The notes under the pieces are model-generated. The model was not told the DNA's origin and ran no database searches. It saw only the letters and a program-made list of their open reading frames with translations. A stretch of 64,000 nucleotides of DNA, taken from the NCBI RefSeq assembly GCF_023555055.1, contig NZ_JAMJPL010000003.1, positions 62,001-126,000 of the forward strand. The letters are read 5' to 3'. Below, in pieces: positions 32,146 through 43,409 of this stretch (the stretch's first letter is position 1; every line of letters starts with the position of its first letter). This stretch comes from Marinobacter sp. ATCH36 (GTDB taxonomy: Bacteria; Pseudomonadota; Gammaproteobacteria; Pseudomonadales; Oleiphilaceae). Made by a program: the position numbers and the translations under genes.

Positions 32146-33790
32146 AAACCCGCTCCTTGAATGGCTCAATGCCGATACGGCGATACGTGTCCAGGAAAGG
32201 CTCTTCCTCTGTGCGGTGATCGACGTACACATTGATAATCTTCTGGATCACTTCTGGCATGTCATCCCGGGCAAAAGACGGCCCCAGAATCTTGCCGATG
32301 GCGGCATCGTGATGAGACGAACCACCCAGGCTGATCTGGTAAAACTCCTGGCCCTTCTTGTCGACACCAAGAACACCAATGTTGCCCACGTGGTGGTGGC
32401 CACAGGCATTCATGCAGCCGGAAATATTCAGGTCGATGTTGCCAATGTCATAGAGAAAATCCAGGTCGTCGAACTGGCGCTGGATGGCCTCGGCAACAGG
32501 AATCGACTTGGCGTTGGCCAGGGCGCAGTAGTCACCACCCGGGCAGCAGATGACATCGGTCAGGGTGTTGAGGTTGGCAGTTGCGAATCCCATTGGTGTT
32601 ATGGCCTGCCATAGCTCGAAAAGCTGGTCTTTCCGGACATCCGCGAGAACCACATTCTGCTGATGGGTAACCCGCACCTCACCAAAGCTGTACTGATCCG
32701 CAACATCGGCGATTTGCTCAAGCTGACGATCACTGACATCTCCGGGTGGTGTGCCGGTTTTCTTCATGGTCAGCGTTACGATGGCATAACCCGGATTCTT
32801 GTGGCTATCGACGTTATGGGTAATCCACTGATCAAACTCACGGTTCTCGAAGCGCTGAGTTGCCAGCGTATCCGTTACATCCGGAACTGCCTGGTAGTCG
32901 GGTTCTGTAAAGTAGCCCTTGAACTGGCTGATTGCTTCTTCGGTGAGGCGGGTAGGTGAATCCTTGATGTGGGACCACTCTTCCTCCACCTTCGCCGCAA
33001 AACCCTCCGGAGTCAGCGCTTTTACCAGGATTTTGATTCGCGCCTTGAACTTGTTGTCCCGACGGCCGTAACGGTTGTACACACGCAATACGGCTTCAAG
33101 GTAAGTAAGAAGATCCAGTTCCGGGAGGAACTCACGAATCACCGGGCCCACCATCGGGGTACGGCCAAGCCCGCCGCCCACGTGCACCTGGAAACCCAGT
33201 TCACCCTGATCATTGCGCACCATTTGCAGGCCGATATCGTGAACCTGGATGGCTGCGCGGTCGGTTTGCTCGGACGCATTCACTGCCACTTTGAATTTGC
33301 GCGGCAAAAATGCGAATTCCGGATGAAAGGTTGACCACTGCCGGATAATCTCGCAGTAGGGGCGTGGGTCGGTGATTTCGTCCGCCTGTACACCAGAGAA
33401 CTGATCGGTTGTGGTATTGCGGATGCAGTTGCCGCTGGTCTGGTTGGCGTGCATTTCCACTTCTGCCAGTTCCGCCAGTATGTCTGGCACATCTTCAATC
33501 GCCGGCCAGTTGAGCTGAACGTTCTGACGGGTTGTAAAGTGGGCATAACCTTTGTCATAGTCCCGCGTTATCCGAGCCAGCCGGCGAAGCTGTGCGGAGC
33601 GGAGCATTCCGTAGGGAACGGCAATACGCAACATCGGTGCAAGACGCTGCACGTACAATCCGTTCTGCAGGCGCAGTGGAAGAAATTCGTCTTCCTGCAG
33701 CTCGCCAGCCAGGGCCCTTTCGGTCTGATCACGGAACTGTGCAACGCGCTCGGCAGCCATCTGCCGATCGTGTTCGTCATAAACATACAT
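32138..33790 (-). CDS. cysI: Sulfite reductase hemoprotein (ferredoxin-type CysI)
   Basis: 550 aa. Reduces sulfite to sulfide using siroheme coupled to a [4Fe-4S] cluster. The four cluster Cys lie in ICCPGGDYCALAN (near residues 420-432) and SGCMNACGHHHVG (near 465-477). Two ferredoxin-like half-domains precede each catalytic part. No CysJ flavoprotein gene is adjacent, fitting the pseudomonad form that takes electrons from ferredoxin or similar. The upstream region (33,791-34,009) is AT-rich and divergent from a small gene. Confidence 0.93.
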   Translation of the reverse strand: MYVYDEHDRQMAAERVAQFRDQTERALAGELQEDEFLPLRLQNGLYVQRLAPMLRIAVPYGMLRSAQLRRLARITRDYDKGYAHFTTRQNVQLNWPAIEDVPDILAELAEVEMHANQTSGNCIRNTTTDQFSGVQADEITDPRPYCEIIRQWSTFHPEFAFLPRKFKVAVNASEQTDRAAIQVHDIGLQMVRNDQGELGFQVHVGGGLGRTPMVGPVIREFLPELDLLTYLEAVLRVYNRYGRRDNKFKARIKILVKALTPEGFAAKVEEEWSHIKDSPTRLTEEAISQFKGYFTEPDYQAVPDVTDTLATQRFENREFDQWITHNVDSHKNPGYAIVTLTMKKTGTPPGDVSDRQLEQIADVADQYSFGEVRVTHQQNVVLADVRKDQLFELWQAITPMGFATANLNTLTDVICCPGGDYCALANAKSIPVAEAIQRQFDDLDFLYDIGNIDLNISGCMNACGHHHVGNIGVLGVDKKGQEFYQISLGGSSHHDAAIGKILGPSFARDDMPEVIQKIINVYVDHRTEEEPFLDTYRRIGIEPFKERVYA

Positions 33791-34009
33791 AGTGGAACGT
33801 CCTGCTGAAACGCTGGAAATACGGCCTTGGTGCCTGTTCTTGCGGAGGAGAATATCACCGTGCCATTATTCTTAAAATGATTATTTCAAAATATGTTTAT
33901 CGATTTGAGTGATATAGAAAGCGAGATATTGCTGGACGGATATCAAATTTCAGCTTAAGTTTAAAAAGGCGTGCTTGAGAAAACACATAACAAAATAAGG
34001 GGAAAGACT
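33791..34009. promoter_or_regulatory. AT-rich divergent promoter region for cysI and a small membrane gene
   Basis: 219 bp without an ORF, clearly more AT-rich than its neighbours, especially 33,865-33,985. It includes TTATTCTTAAAATGATTATTTC-like sequence upstream of cysI (about 33,865-33,886). CysB control of cysI is expected from other bacteria, but a CysB site cannot be assigned by eye. Confidence 0.35.
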
Positions 34010-34114
34010 ATGAAGAAGATGATGCGATCCGATAGCCAGGCGGACGCGGTAGCGGCCGTATTGCTCGTGGCCCTTGTGGTTGCCTTTGCCGTGATCTGGG
34101 TATCCGGCCAATAG
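34010..34114 (+). CDS. Small membrane protein, 34 aa
   Basis: ATG at 34,010 with AAGGGGAAAG 6-7 nt upstream; stop TAG at 34,112-34,114. A charged, basic start (MKKMMRSDSQADA) is followed by one strongly hydrophobic helix of about 18 residues (VLLVALVVAFAVIWV) and the end SGQ. The good ribosome site, single-helix design and terminator-like palindrome at its stop support a real gene. Family unknown to me. Divergent from cysI and convergent with the DUF2970 gene, whose product also ends in SGQ. Confidence 0.6.
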   Translation: MKKMMRSDSQADAVAAVLLVALVVAFAVIWVSGQ

Positions 34115-34131
34115 AGTTTATTGACCGGATA
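34101..34131. terminator. Palindrome across two convergent stop codons
   Basis: Arms 34,101-34,113 and 34,119-34,131 pair over 13 positions with one mismatch, loop of five. It spans the stop of the 34-aa gene (34,112-34,114) and that of the DUF2970 gene (34,118-34,120). A poor U-run makes efficient termination uncertain. Confidence 0.45.
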
Positions 34132-34360
34132 GCACCAACTTGACCACGATAATCAGGGCAACGACAAAGCCCAAGGTAAACAGTATCCCGGCGATAATAT
34201 AGGGCCAAGGGCTGTGGCTTGAGAAATCTTCCTCCCGGCGCTTGTCGGACTGAACTCCGAGAGCGCCGGCGAGAATGCTCTGCATGACTTTGAGAACACC
34301 CGGTCCCTTTTTGTCTTTATTGCGGGTGGGCTGTGACTCGTTATTCTGGTTCTCGACCAT
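34118..34360 (-). CDS. DUF2970 domain membrane protein
   Basis: 80 aa from the ATG at 34,360, which has GGAAGG upstream. An alternative ATG at 34,405 overlaps the metH stop (ATGA) but has no ribosome site. A polar, charged N-terminus (NNESQPTRNKDKKGPGVLK) with QSILAGALGVQSDKRREEDF, the DUF2970 signature, precedes one C-terminal membrane helix (YIIAGILFTLGFVVALIIVV). Function unknown. Downstream of metH, likely in one transcript. Confidence 0.8.
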   Translation of the reverse strand: MVENQNNESQPTRNKDKKGPGVLKVMQSILAGALGVQSDKRREEDFSSHSPWPYIIAGILFTLGFVVALIIVVKLVLSGQ

Positions 34361-34401
34361 ACATCCTTCCATCTGATCGGGTTTGGCTTTTCCGGCAGTT
34401 G

Positions 34402-38109
<3,708 letters not shown>

Positions 38110-38294
38110 ATAGATTACTTCCGGAAGTCGTATTTGTCTTGATGGCGCGGGATCATAGCAAAATTGGCGGAGGTCGTCCCACGCCATCATGATGTTCGTC
38201 AATGACCCAATTAAAGTCTGACTATTTTACTTGGTCTTTCATGTTGGAGCGAACTCACTTAAAATACGTATAAATTAACGAACAGGTTGCAATT

Positions 38295-38882
38295 ATGGCA
38301 TTGGTTACGGTGACAGATCCCGCACGGGATTACCTTGCACAACTTATCGAAAAACAGGATGTTGAGGGCATGGGCGTCCGTATTTTCGTGACCCAGCCCG
38401 GGACCAAGAATGCCGAGACCTGTCTGGCGTACTGCCCGCCCAATGAAATTGTGCCGACTGACGAGCAGATTGATCTTGGCAAGTTTACCCTGTTTCTTGA
38501 TCATAATTCGGTCCCTTTCCTTGAAGAAGCCTATGTCGACTACTCCAAGGACCAGATGGGTGGGCAACTGACCATCAAGGCACCCAATGCCAAGGTGCCC
38601 AAGGTCGATGATGACGCACCATTACCGGACAGAATCCAGTACGTGCTGGCGTCCGAGATCAACCCGAACCTGGCCGCTCATGGTGGCGATGTGTCGCTGG
38701 TTGAGATTGTCGATGAGTCCGTTGCCGTACTAAGGTTCGGCGGTGGATGTCAGGGTTGTAGCGCCGTCAGCCTGACCCTCAAGCAAGGTGTTGAGTCCAC
38801 GCTGAAAGAGCGCGTCCCTGAAATCACTGCTGTGCGGGACGTAACGGATCATACAGTTAAAGAAAACGCGTATTATCAATAG
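38295..38882 (+). CDS. nfuA: Fe/S biogenesis protein NfuA
   Basis: 195 aa. An N-terminal degenerate A-type carrier domain ([13 protein letters not shown], about 1-95) is fused to a C-terminal Nfu domain with the CxxC cluster site [13 protein letters not shown] near 150. It delivers [4Fe-4S] clusters under stress. A TATAAA element at 38,269-38,274 may be its -10. Divergent from metH and ended by a strong terminator at 38,909. Confidence 0.96.
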   Translation: MALVTVTDPARDYLAQLIEKQDVEGMGVRIFVTQPGTKNAETCLAYCPPNEIVPTDEQIDLGKFTLFLDHNSVPFLEEAYVDYSKDQMGGQLTIKAPNAKVPKVDDDAPLPDRIQYVLASEINPNLAAHGGDVSLVEIVDESVAVLRFGGGCQGCSAVSLTLKQGVESTLKERVPEITAVRDVTDHTVKENAYYQ

Positions 38883-38908
38883 GGTAAACGTAAGATTTCA
38901 GGTATATT

Positions 38909-38940
38909 AAGAAGCCGGCTCTTGCCGGCTTCTTTTGTTT
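38909..38940 (+). terminator. Intrinsic terminator of nfuA
   Basis: 11-bp perfect stem AAGAAGCCGGC (38,909-38,919) with GCCGGCTTCTT (38,924-38,934), loop TCTT, then TTGTTT. 26 bp after the nfuA stop. Confidence 0.92.
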
Positions 38941-38967
38941 CGTAGCTACTGGTTATCGGGGTCTGTC

Positions 38968-40167
38968 TTGGTTGATGTAGCACTTCTGTCTGTGCCACTG
39001 GTAGCCGCCATGGTTGGCTGGTTCACCAACTGGCTGGCAATTCAGATGTCGTTCTATCCGGTGCAGTTTGTGGGCGTCGGATTGTTCGGCTGGCAGGGCG
39101 TTATTCCCCGCAAGTCCGAGAAAATGGCCCATATCTGCATCGACCGGACTCTGCAGCAGTTCGGGGACCTGAATGAGGTTTATCAGAAGCTGCAGCCCCA
39201 GAAAATCGTCGAGCAGGTCATTTCCCAGGTCGGCCCGCGGATGGATGAGTACATCGATGAGGTCATGTACGACATCCAGCCGGTGCTATGGGACAACCTG
39301 CCATTGTTCGTTCGCAACCGCATTTATCAATGGGGGCGTGAGCAGTTGCCGGCGCGGATTGAATCATTGGTGGAAGACTTTGGTGACGACCTCAATGACC
39401 TGGTAGACCTGAAAGCGCTGCTGAGTCGTGAACTCGAATCCCACCCGGACCTGATGAACCGTATATTCCAACAGGCAGGCTCAGTGGAGCTTCGGTCTGT
39501 CATTAACCGTGGTGCGATCATCGGGGGGCTTCTGGGGGCGATCCTTGCGCCACTCTGGGCCCGGTACCCGGAGCCATGGCTTCTTCCGGTGGGCGGGTTT
39601 GCCGTGGGGTTTCTCACCAACTGGATTGCCATTAACCTGATTTTCCGCCCGCTGCAGCCCCGGCGCTTTCTGTTCTGGAAGGTCCAGGGGCTGTTTCTCA
39701 GGCGCCAGCCGGAAATCAGTGATGTCTGGGCAAGGCTGGTAGCCGAAGAATTGATTACCGTAGAGAAGGTTGCCGATGCCATGATCAACGGCAGCCGTGG
39801 TGACCGCACGCGGGCTATTATTCAAAAGCACCTGCGGCCACTTCTGGACAATTCTGTGGTAATGAAACTGACCGCGCAGGTCACTGTAGGCATGACGGGC
39901 TACACCGAGCTCAAGAAGGCCATGAACCAGAAAGCCGTGCTTGCAACCCGGGATGTGTTTGGCGACCCGGCGTTCAACCGGGAAAGGGCGCCCGTGGTGG
40001 CCAGCGTGTTGGCCAGCCAGATGAAATCCCTGGCCCCAGCGGAGTTTCAGGACATACTCAGGCCGGCGTTTCGAGAAGAAGAGCTCCAGCTCATGCTGGT
40101 GGGTGGATTGCTTGGCGCCCTGGCCGGTGGTCTGCAGTTCCTGGTACTGAACAATGTATTTGCGTAA
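38968..40167 (+). CDS. DUF445 family membrane protein
   Basis: 399 aa from a TTG at 38,968 (CGGGG about 6 nt upstream), giving MVDVALLSVPLVAAMVGWFTNW. An earlier in-frame TTG at 38,935 lies in the T-run of the nfuA terminator and is unlikely. Two short blocks GWFTNWLAI and GFLTNWIAINLIFRP are the DUF445 repeats; membrane segments lie at the N-terminus, near residue 190-215, and at the extreme C-terminus (GGLLGALAGGLQFLVL). The middle is helical and soluble. Function unknown. Confidence 0.88.
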   Translation: MVDVALLSVPLVAAMVGWFTNWLAIQMSFYPVQFVGVGLFGWQGVIPRKSEKMAHICIDRTLQQFGDLNEVYQKLQPQKIVEQVISQVGPRMDEYIDEVMYDIQPVLWDNLPLFVRNRIYQWGREQLPARIESLVEDFGDDLNDLVDLKALLSRELESHPDLMNRIFQQAGSVELRSVINRGAIIGGLLGAILAPLWARYPEPWLLPVGGFAVGFLTNWIAINLIFRPLQPRRFLFWKVQGLFLRRQPEISDVWARLVAEELITVEKVADAMINGSRGDRTRAIIQKHLRPLLDNSVVMKLTAQVTVGMTGYTELKKAMNQKAVLATRDVFGDPAFNRERAPVVASVLASQMKSLAPAEFQDILRPAFREEELQLMLVGGLLGALAGGLQFLVLNNVFA

Positions 40168-40216
40168 CGGGCCGAACGAGAGGCCTGACACAGTCGACTG
40201 ACCGGGAGGGCAGACT

Positions 40217-40546
40217 ATGGATTTTGGATGGACACTGGTAATCCAGGCGGCGGTAACCGCTGCATCTGTGCTAGCTGCGCTTGCCGTTTTCTGGTTTGCC
40301 GTTATGAAGCCACACCTGGACCGCAAGGTTGAGGAAATCATACAGGCTGCGCGGGAGATAGAACCCGGAGTCAAAAGGGGTGTTCGAGAGGGTGTTGAGG
40401 AAACCCTGAGGGAACTTCCGGAAAGCACGGCCAAGGAATCCAGCCGCCAGTTTCTGCGCTTCGGGTCGAACCTGTTCGAAAATGGCCTGAGCAGTTTTCT
40501 TGGCGATGTGCCAGGGCAGGAAAGGAAGCCCCGCAAGGACCTATAG
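40217..40546 (+). CDS. Hypothetical single-pass membrane protein
   Basis: 109 aa. One N-terminal membrane helix (AAVTAASVLAALAVFWFAVM, about 11-30), then a charged amphipathic region (KVEEIIQAAREIEPGVKRGV) and a short basic tail. GGGAGG lies upstream. It follows the DUF445 gene by 49 bp and is probably in the same operon. Its last six bases overlap the end of tusE on the other strand. Family not recognised. Confidence 0.7.
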   Translation: MDFGWTLVIQAAVTAASVLAALAVFWFAVMKPHLDRKVEEIIQAAREIEPGVKRGVREGVEETLRELPESTAKESSRQFLRFGSNLFENGLSSFLGDVPGQERKPRKDL

Positions 40547-40867
40547 GCAGTTTGTTGGCCGTGGCAGGCCTGCGATGCGGCAGGCAGTTTTTGCCGGGGT
40601 TCCGGGAAACAGTTGCATCAGGTAGATGCTGTTGCCTTTTGCTTCGCCGAACGCCTCTTTTACTGCCTTTACGAACAGGCGGTTGGAGGGCGGTGACATC
40701 TCATGTTGTTTGTAAAATTCACGCAGAAAACTGATGATTTCCCAGTGATTTTTTAAAAGATCAATGCCGTCGTCACGCGCAATAATCTCGGCAACCTTCG
40801 GGCTCCAGTGCTCCGCGTTCTCGAGAAAACCTTCATTATTTCTTTCCGGCATCAGGGTGTCAGTCAT
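40541..40867 (-). CDS. tusE: Sulfur relay protein TusE (DsrC family)
   Basis: 108 aa. TusE accepts persulfide sulfur from TusBCD and hands it to MnmA for 2-thiouridine in tRNA. The conserved penultimate Cys is present in the end PRPTNCL, and AEHWSPKVAEIIARDDGI is the usual N-terminal block. Last gene of tusDCBE; 3-bp gap after tusB. Confidence 0.94.
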   Translation of the reverse strand: MTDTLMPERNNEGFLENAEHWSPKVAEIIARDDGIDLLKNHWEIISFLREFYKQHEMSPPSNRLFVKAVKEAFGEAKGNSIYLMQLFPGTPAKTACRIAGLPRPTNCL

Positions 40868-40870
40868 GGT

Positions 40871-41152
40871 TCACCAGCTAATAACGTTTTCGGCAAGGGC
40901 GGTCAGATCTACCATGTCATCAAACGACGCTATTTGATCGCTGCTGACGTGTGATAAAAGCCCCCGGGCTTCCAGATCGGGCGCTAGCGCAAAACACCGC
41001 TCCTTGTTGATCGCCAAAGGTTGGGTAATGGCGAGAACGCCATTCTCGGTCAGTAGTAATCCATCCTGCGGACCGATAGCGGAAAGGCACAGCCGGTAGC
41101 GAGCGTGCTCCGGTGGTTTATTGAGAATGTGCAGGGTTTTGAATCTGGTCAT
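40871..41152 (-). CDS. tusB: Sulfurtransferase complex subunit TusB (DsrH family)
   Basis: 93 aa. Small DsrH-like subunit of the TusBCD hexamer. Starts LHILNKPPEH and ends in the family-typical Trp (AENVISW). Only modest sequence identity is usual in this family; order between tusC and tusE makes the call firm. Confidence 0.9.
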   Translation of the reverse strand: MTRFKTLHILNKPPEHARYRLCLSAIGPQDGLLLTENGVLAITQPLAINKERCFALAPDLEARGLLSHVSSDQIASFDDMVDLTALAENVISW

Positions 41153-41163
41153 TGGCTCAGTCC

Positions 41164-41514
41164 CTAGCCTGCAAAGGCGACGTGGTCGAAGCGGCTGGTC
41201 AGTTCCGGGCCGAAATCAGTGATGGAAACAGGGTCGAGCAGATCCTCCTCCGTCAGACCGTAGTGGTCACAGGCCTTGTTGTCTGCAAGCAAAGCTTCCA
41301 CGCCGAAGACCGGCGCCGCAGCCAGGTTCCGTTCAACGGATTTTTGCTGAATCGTCGTGGCGTCCTGTCCTTTACGCAACCAGTTTACTCCGGCACCGCA
41401 GAACAGCAGAGAAACCGGTTGATCGAACGCAGCCAGGGAAAAGGCCATGTCCAGTGCTTCACGGCCTTCCCAGGAGCCGTAAGGAGGCTGGTCGATAATG
41501 ATAAGCGTGCTCAT
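41164..41514 (-). CDS. tusC: Sulfurtransferase complex subunit TusC (DsrF family)
   Basis: 116 aa. DsrE/F-like fold; PPYGSWEGREALDMAFSLAAF matches the TusC start. Third kind of subunit in the TusBCD sulfur relay. Two-base gap after tusD and 11 bp before tusB. Confidence 0.93.
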   Translation of the reverse strand: MSTLIIIDQPPYGSWEGREALDMAFSLAAFDQPVSLLFCGAGVNWLRKGQDATTIQQKSVERNLAAAPVFGVEALLADNKACDHYGLTEEDLLDPVSITDFGPELTSRFDHVAFAG

Positions 41515-41516
41515 CG

Positions 41517-41960
41517 TCAGCTTCCTCTGTGAAAGTATAGGACACGGGATTCAGAAGCGGCGCTGTCCACCCACTCGCCCAACCCTGCGATCTCAAAAGG
41601 CGCGCGAAGGTTGAACGCGGAAAGTTCATGGCGTTGCATTTCTGATTCGTTAACGAGGCCGCGCCGGAGAGCAGAGGCAATACAGGCAACTCCGGGAATG
41701 TTGTTTTCGGCCATGAAGCCGGCCCAGGCTTCAGAGAGGTTCAATTCGTCGGAGGGCGGTGTACTGAGGCTGGACGCCAGGTGAACACCATCCCCGTAGA
41801 GGAATACCCGGTCAATTCGCTTGTTGGCGGCCAGCGCAGCGCGGGCGAAGTGCAGGGCTGTCTGTGGCGCCTGAGACGAGTAGGGTGCACCGGTAATCAC
41901 CAACGTAAAAACCCCGGCAGGCGCCGGGGTTTTTGTCTGCTCTGGCAAGCTGTTGCTCAT
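41517..41960 (-). CDS. tusD: Sulfurtransferase complex subunit TusD (DsrE family)
   Basis: Catalytic subunit carrying persulfide on the Cys in GVACIASALRRG. Start is uncertain. The ATG at 41,960 overlaps the yccA stop (ATGA) and gives 147 aa, but codons ~9-18 are a strong terminator-like hairpin and the ~17 extra residues (about 2 to 18) are not family-like. Homology begins at about VFTLVITGAPYSS; a TTG at 41,903 or GTG at 41,900 would start just after the hairpin and give about 128 aa, the E. coli length. Confidence 0.9.
   Translation of the reverse strand: MSNSLPEQTKTPAPAGVFTLVITGAPYSSQAPQTALHFARAALAANKRIDRVFLYGDGVHLASSLSTPPSDELNLSEAWAGFMAENNIPGVACIASALRRGLVNESEMQRHELSAFNLRAPFEIAGLGEWVDSAASESRVLYFHRGS
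41907..41934. terminator. Terminator-like hairpin at the yccA-tusD junction
   Basis: Perfect 12-bp stem AAAAACCCCGGC (41,907-41,918) with GCCGGGGTTTTT (41,923-41,934), loop of four; the arms supply the U-run on either strand. On the minus strand it lies after the yccA stop and inside the long form of tusD. Confidence 0.8.
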
Positions 41961-42670
41961 TCGTTGGAAAAGGCGCCAATGATATGAAGCAGGCTCACGA
42001 ACAGGTTGTAGATGTTCAGGTACAGGCCTGTTGTTGCCAGGATGTAGTTGGTCTCGCCACCGTTAACGATGCGGCTGGTGTCATACAGGATGAAACCGGA
42101 CATCAGGAACACGATGGCGGCACTCAGCGCCAGGCTGAATACTGTTACATCAACACCAAACATGGAGGCAACTACTGTGCCCAGCATGGCGACAACCACG
42201 ACCACCAGGCCTGCTACCAGCATTCCCCGCATGAAGCTGAAATCTTTCTTGGTAGTCAGCACGTAGCCGGACAGCGCAAAGAACACCACCGCCGTGCCAC
42301 CCAGTGCCTGCATGACGACCTGTCCACCGTTAGACATGGCCAGGTAGAAGGAAAGAATTGGACCGAGCGACAGACCGAGAAGGCCTGTGAAGGCAAATAC
42401 AACGCCAATGCCCGCGGAACTGTTGGCAGTTTTGGGAAGCACAAACCAGATAAGCAGTAGTGCACCGATGCTGCACATCAGCCCGACCATGTGGCTCAGG
42501 CCGAGGGCCATGGAAACGCCAGCGGTAGCCGCACTGAACAACAGCGTCATACCGAGGAGTGTGTAGGTGTTGCGCAGAACCTTCTTGGCCTCTGCGCCGA
42601 TGGCGGCAGTAGCAGAGCCGCGAGCAATCTGGCTTCCCTGTTTCTGAACGCTATACTGTCTGTTTTGCAT
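41957..42670 (-). CDS. yccA: BI-1/YccA family inner-membrane protein
   Basis: 237 aa with about seven membrane helices and a polar N-terminus. BAX-inhibitor-1 family (FtsH modulator YccA in E. coli); the end YNLFVSLLHIIGAF and FILYDTSRIVNGGETNYI are family hallmarks, with the conserved acidic pore residues. It lies between tRNA-Ser and tusD as in P. aeruginosa. Confidence 0.94.
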   Translation of the reverse strand: MQNRQYSVQKQGSQIARGSATAAIGAEAKKVLRNTYTLLGMTLLFSAATAGVSMALGLSHMVGLMCSIGALLLIWFVLPKTANSSAGIGVVFAFTGLLGLSLGPILSFYLAMSNGGQVVMQALGGTAVVFFALSGYVLTTKKDFSFMRGMLVAGLVVVVVAMLGTVVASMFGVDVTVFSLALSAAIVFLMSGFILYDTSRIVNGGETNYILATTGLYLNIYNLFVSLLHIIGAFSNE

Positions 42671-42888
42671 TCTGACTTATCTCCGGTTATTGCTGCCTTT
42701 GGATCTGGGCACTTGCCTTCCGCCCACCCCAATGTGTGTTAACTCCATAATAATGGCGAAATCCCAACTTTCAATCGTTTCCGACATTAATCACGGATAA
42801 AGATTCCCTTGGATACCATTAACTTCAGTTTAGATCGAGGTCTGACTGTGTCCTGACTCCGAAAAGCTATCCGGATTATTCCAGGGCG

Positions 42889-42916
42889 TTGACAGAACAG
42901 GAGATTCCGGTATCAT
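42889..42916 (+). promoter_or_regulatory. Promoter of tRNA-Ser
   Basis: Consensus -35 TTGACA at 42,889-42,894 and -10 TATCAT at 42,911-42,916, spacer 16, followed by a GC-rich discriminator (GCTCCCCGC), as is usual for stringently controlled stable-RNA promoters. Start expected near 42,923. Confidence 0.7.
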
Positions 42917-42952
42917 GCTCCCCGCTGTCGCAATGACGGCTGTGGAGAAAAC

Positions 42953-43043
42953 GGTGGGCTGGCAGAGTGGCTGAATGCAGCGGTCTTGAAAACCGCCGAA
43001 GGTTAATAGCCTTCCCGGGGTTCGAATCCCTGGCCCACCGCCA
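42953..43043 (+). tRNA. tRNA-Ser (UGA anticodon)
   Basis: 91 nt including an encoded CCA. Acceptor arms GGTGGGC and GCCCACC pair fully; anticodon stem GCGGT/ACCGC holds loop CTTGAAA with anticodon TGA; a long variable arm (CCGAAGGTTAATAGCCTTC region) and TTCGAAT T-loop mark a type II tRNA-Ser. Reads UCA and related codons. Confidence 0.97.
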
Positions 43044-43177
43044 CTTTCTCTTCTTCTTTTCGCACCCCTTATAACTGCTTCAAGATCAACCTACTGTATA
43101 CGACGCACCTGACGGAGTTGGATTTGGCGCTGTCCGCCCCCACACTGTAATAAATTGTGGATAAAGGAAATTGCGCC

Positions 43178-43390
43178 ATGCGAGACTCAGAGACCAACCA
43201 GGAACAAACATCAGAATCCGGCGACGTTCGTCACGACCGCAAGTTCTCAGTGACTGCAAATCGCGGTGGGGCTAGCCATAGGGTTCGGTATGTTGAAGCC
43301 GGGGGAGCTGCTGTGGATACGGAAGAGTGTACCTTATGCCAGTCCGTACCGGAGCTATCCGGGAGCCCTGAAAAAGACAGTACTCCCTGA
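43178..43390 (+). CDS. Small hypothetical ORF downstream of tRNA-Ser, doubtful
   Basis: 70 aa from the ATG at 43,178, with AAAGGA 8 nt upstream. The product is polar and acidic at the start (MRDSETNQEQTSESG) and holds CTLC near the end. A second frame over the 3' half reads LAIGFGMLKPGELLWIRKS, so a frameshifted remnant is possible. No homologue recognised. It converges on hemH. Confidence 0.35.
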   Translation: MRDSETNQEQTSESGDVRHDRKFSVTANRGGASHRVRYVEAGGAAVDTEECTLCQSVPELSGSPEKDSTP

Positions 43391-43409
43391 TAGCGTCACT
43401 GGTTCCGGA

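Noticed and set aside
38110..38294. Cobalamin or SAM riboswitch before metH
   Set aside because: The 185 bp show no B12-box-like or SAM-type conserved sequence that I can recognise.
42953..43400. tRNA-Ser as an attachment site for an integrated element
   Set aside because: No integrase gene and no second copy of the tRNA 3' end were seen in the window.
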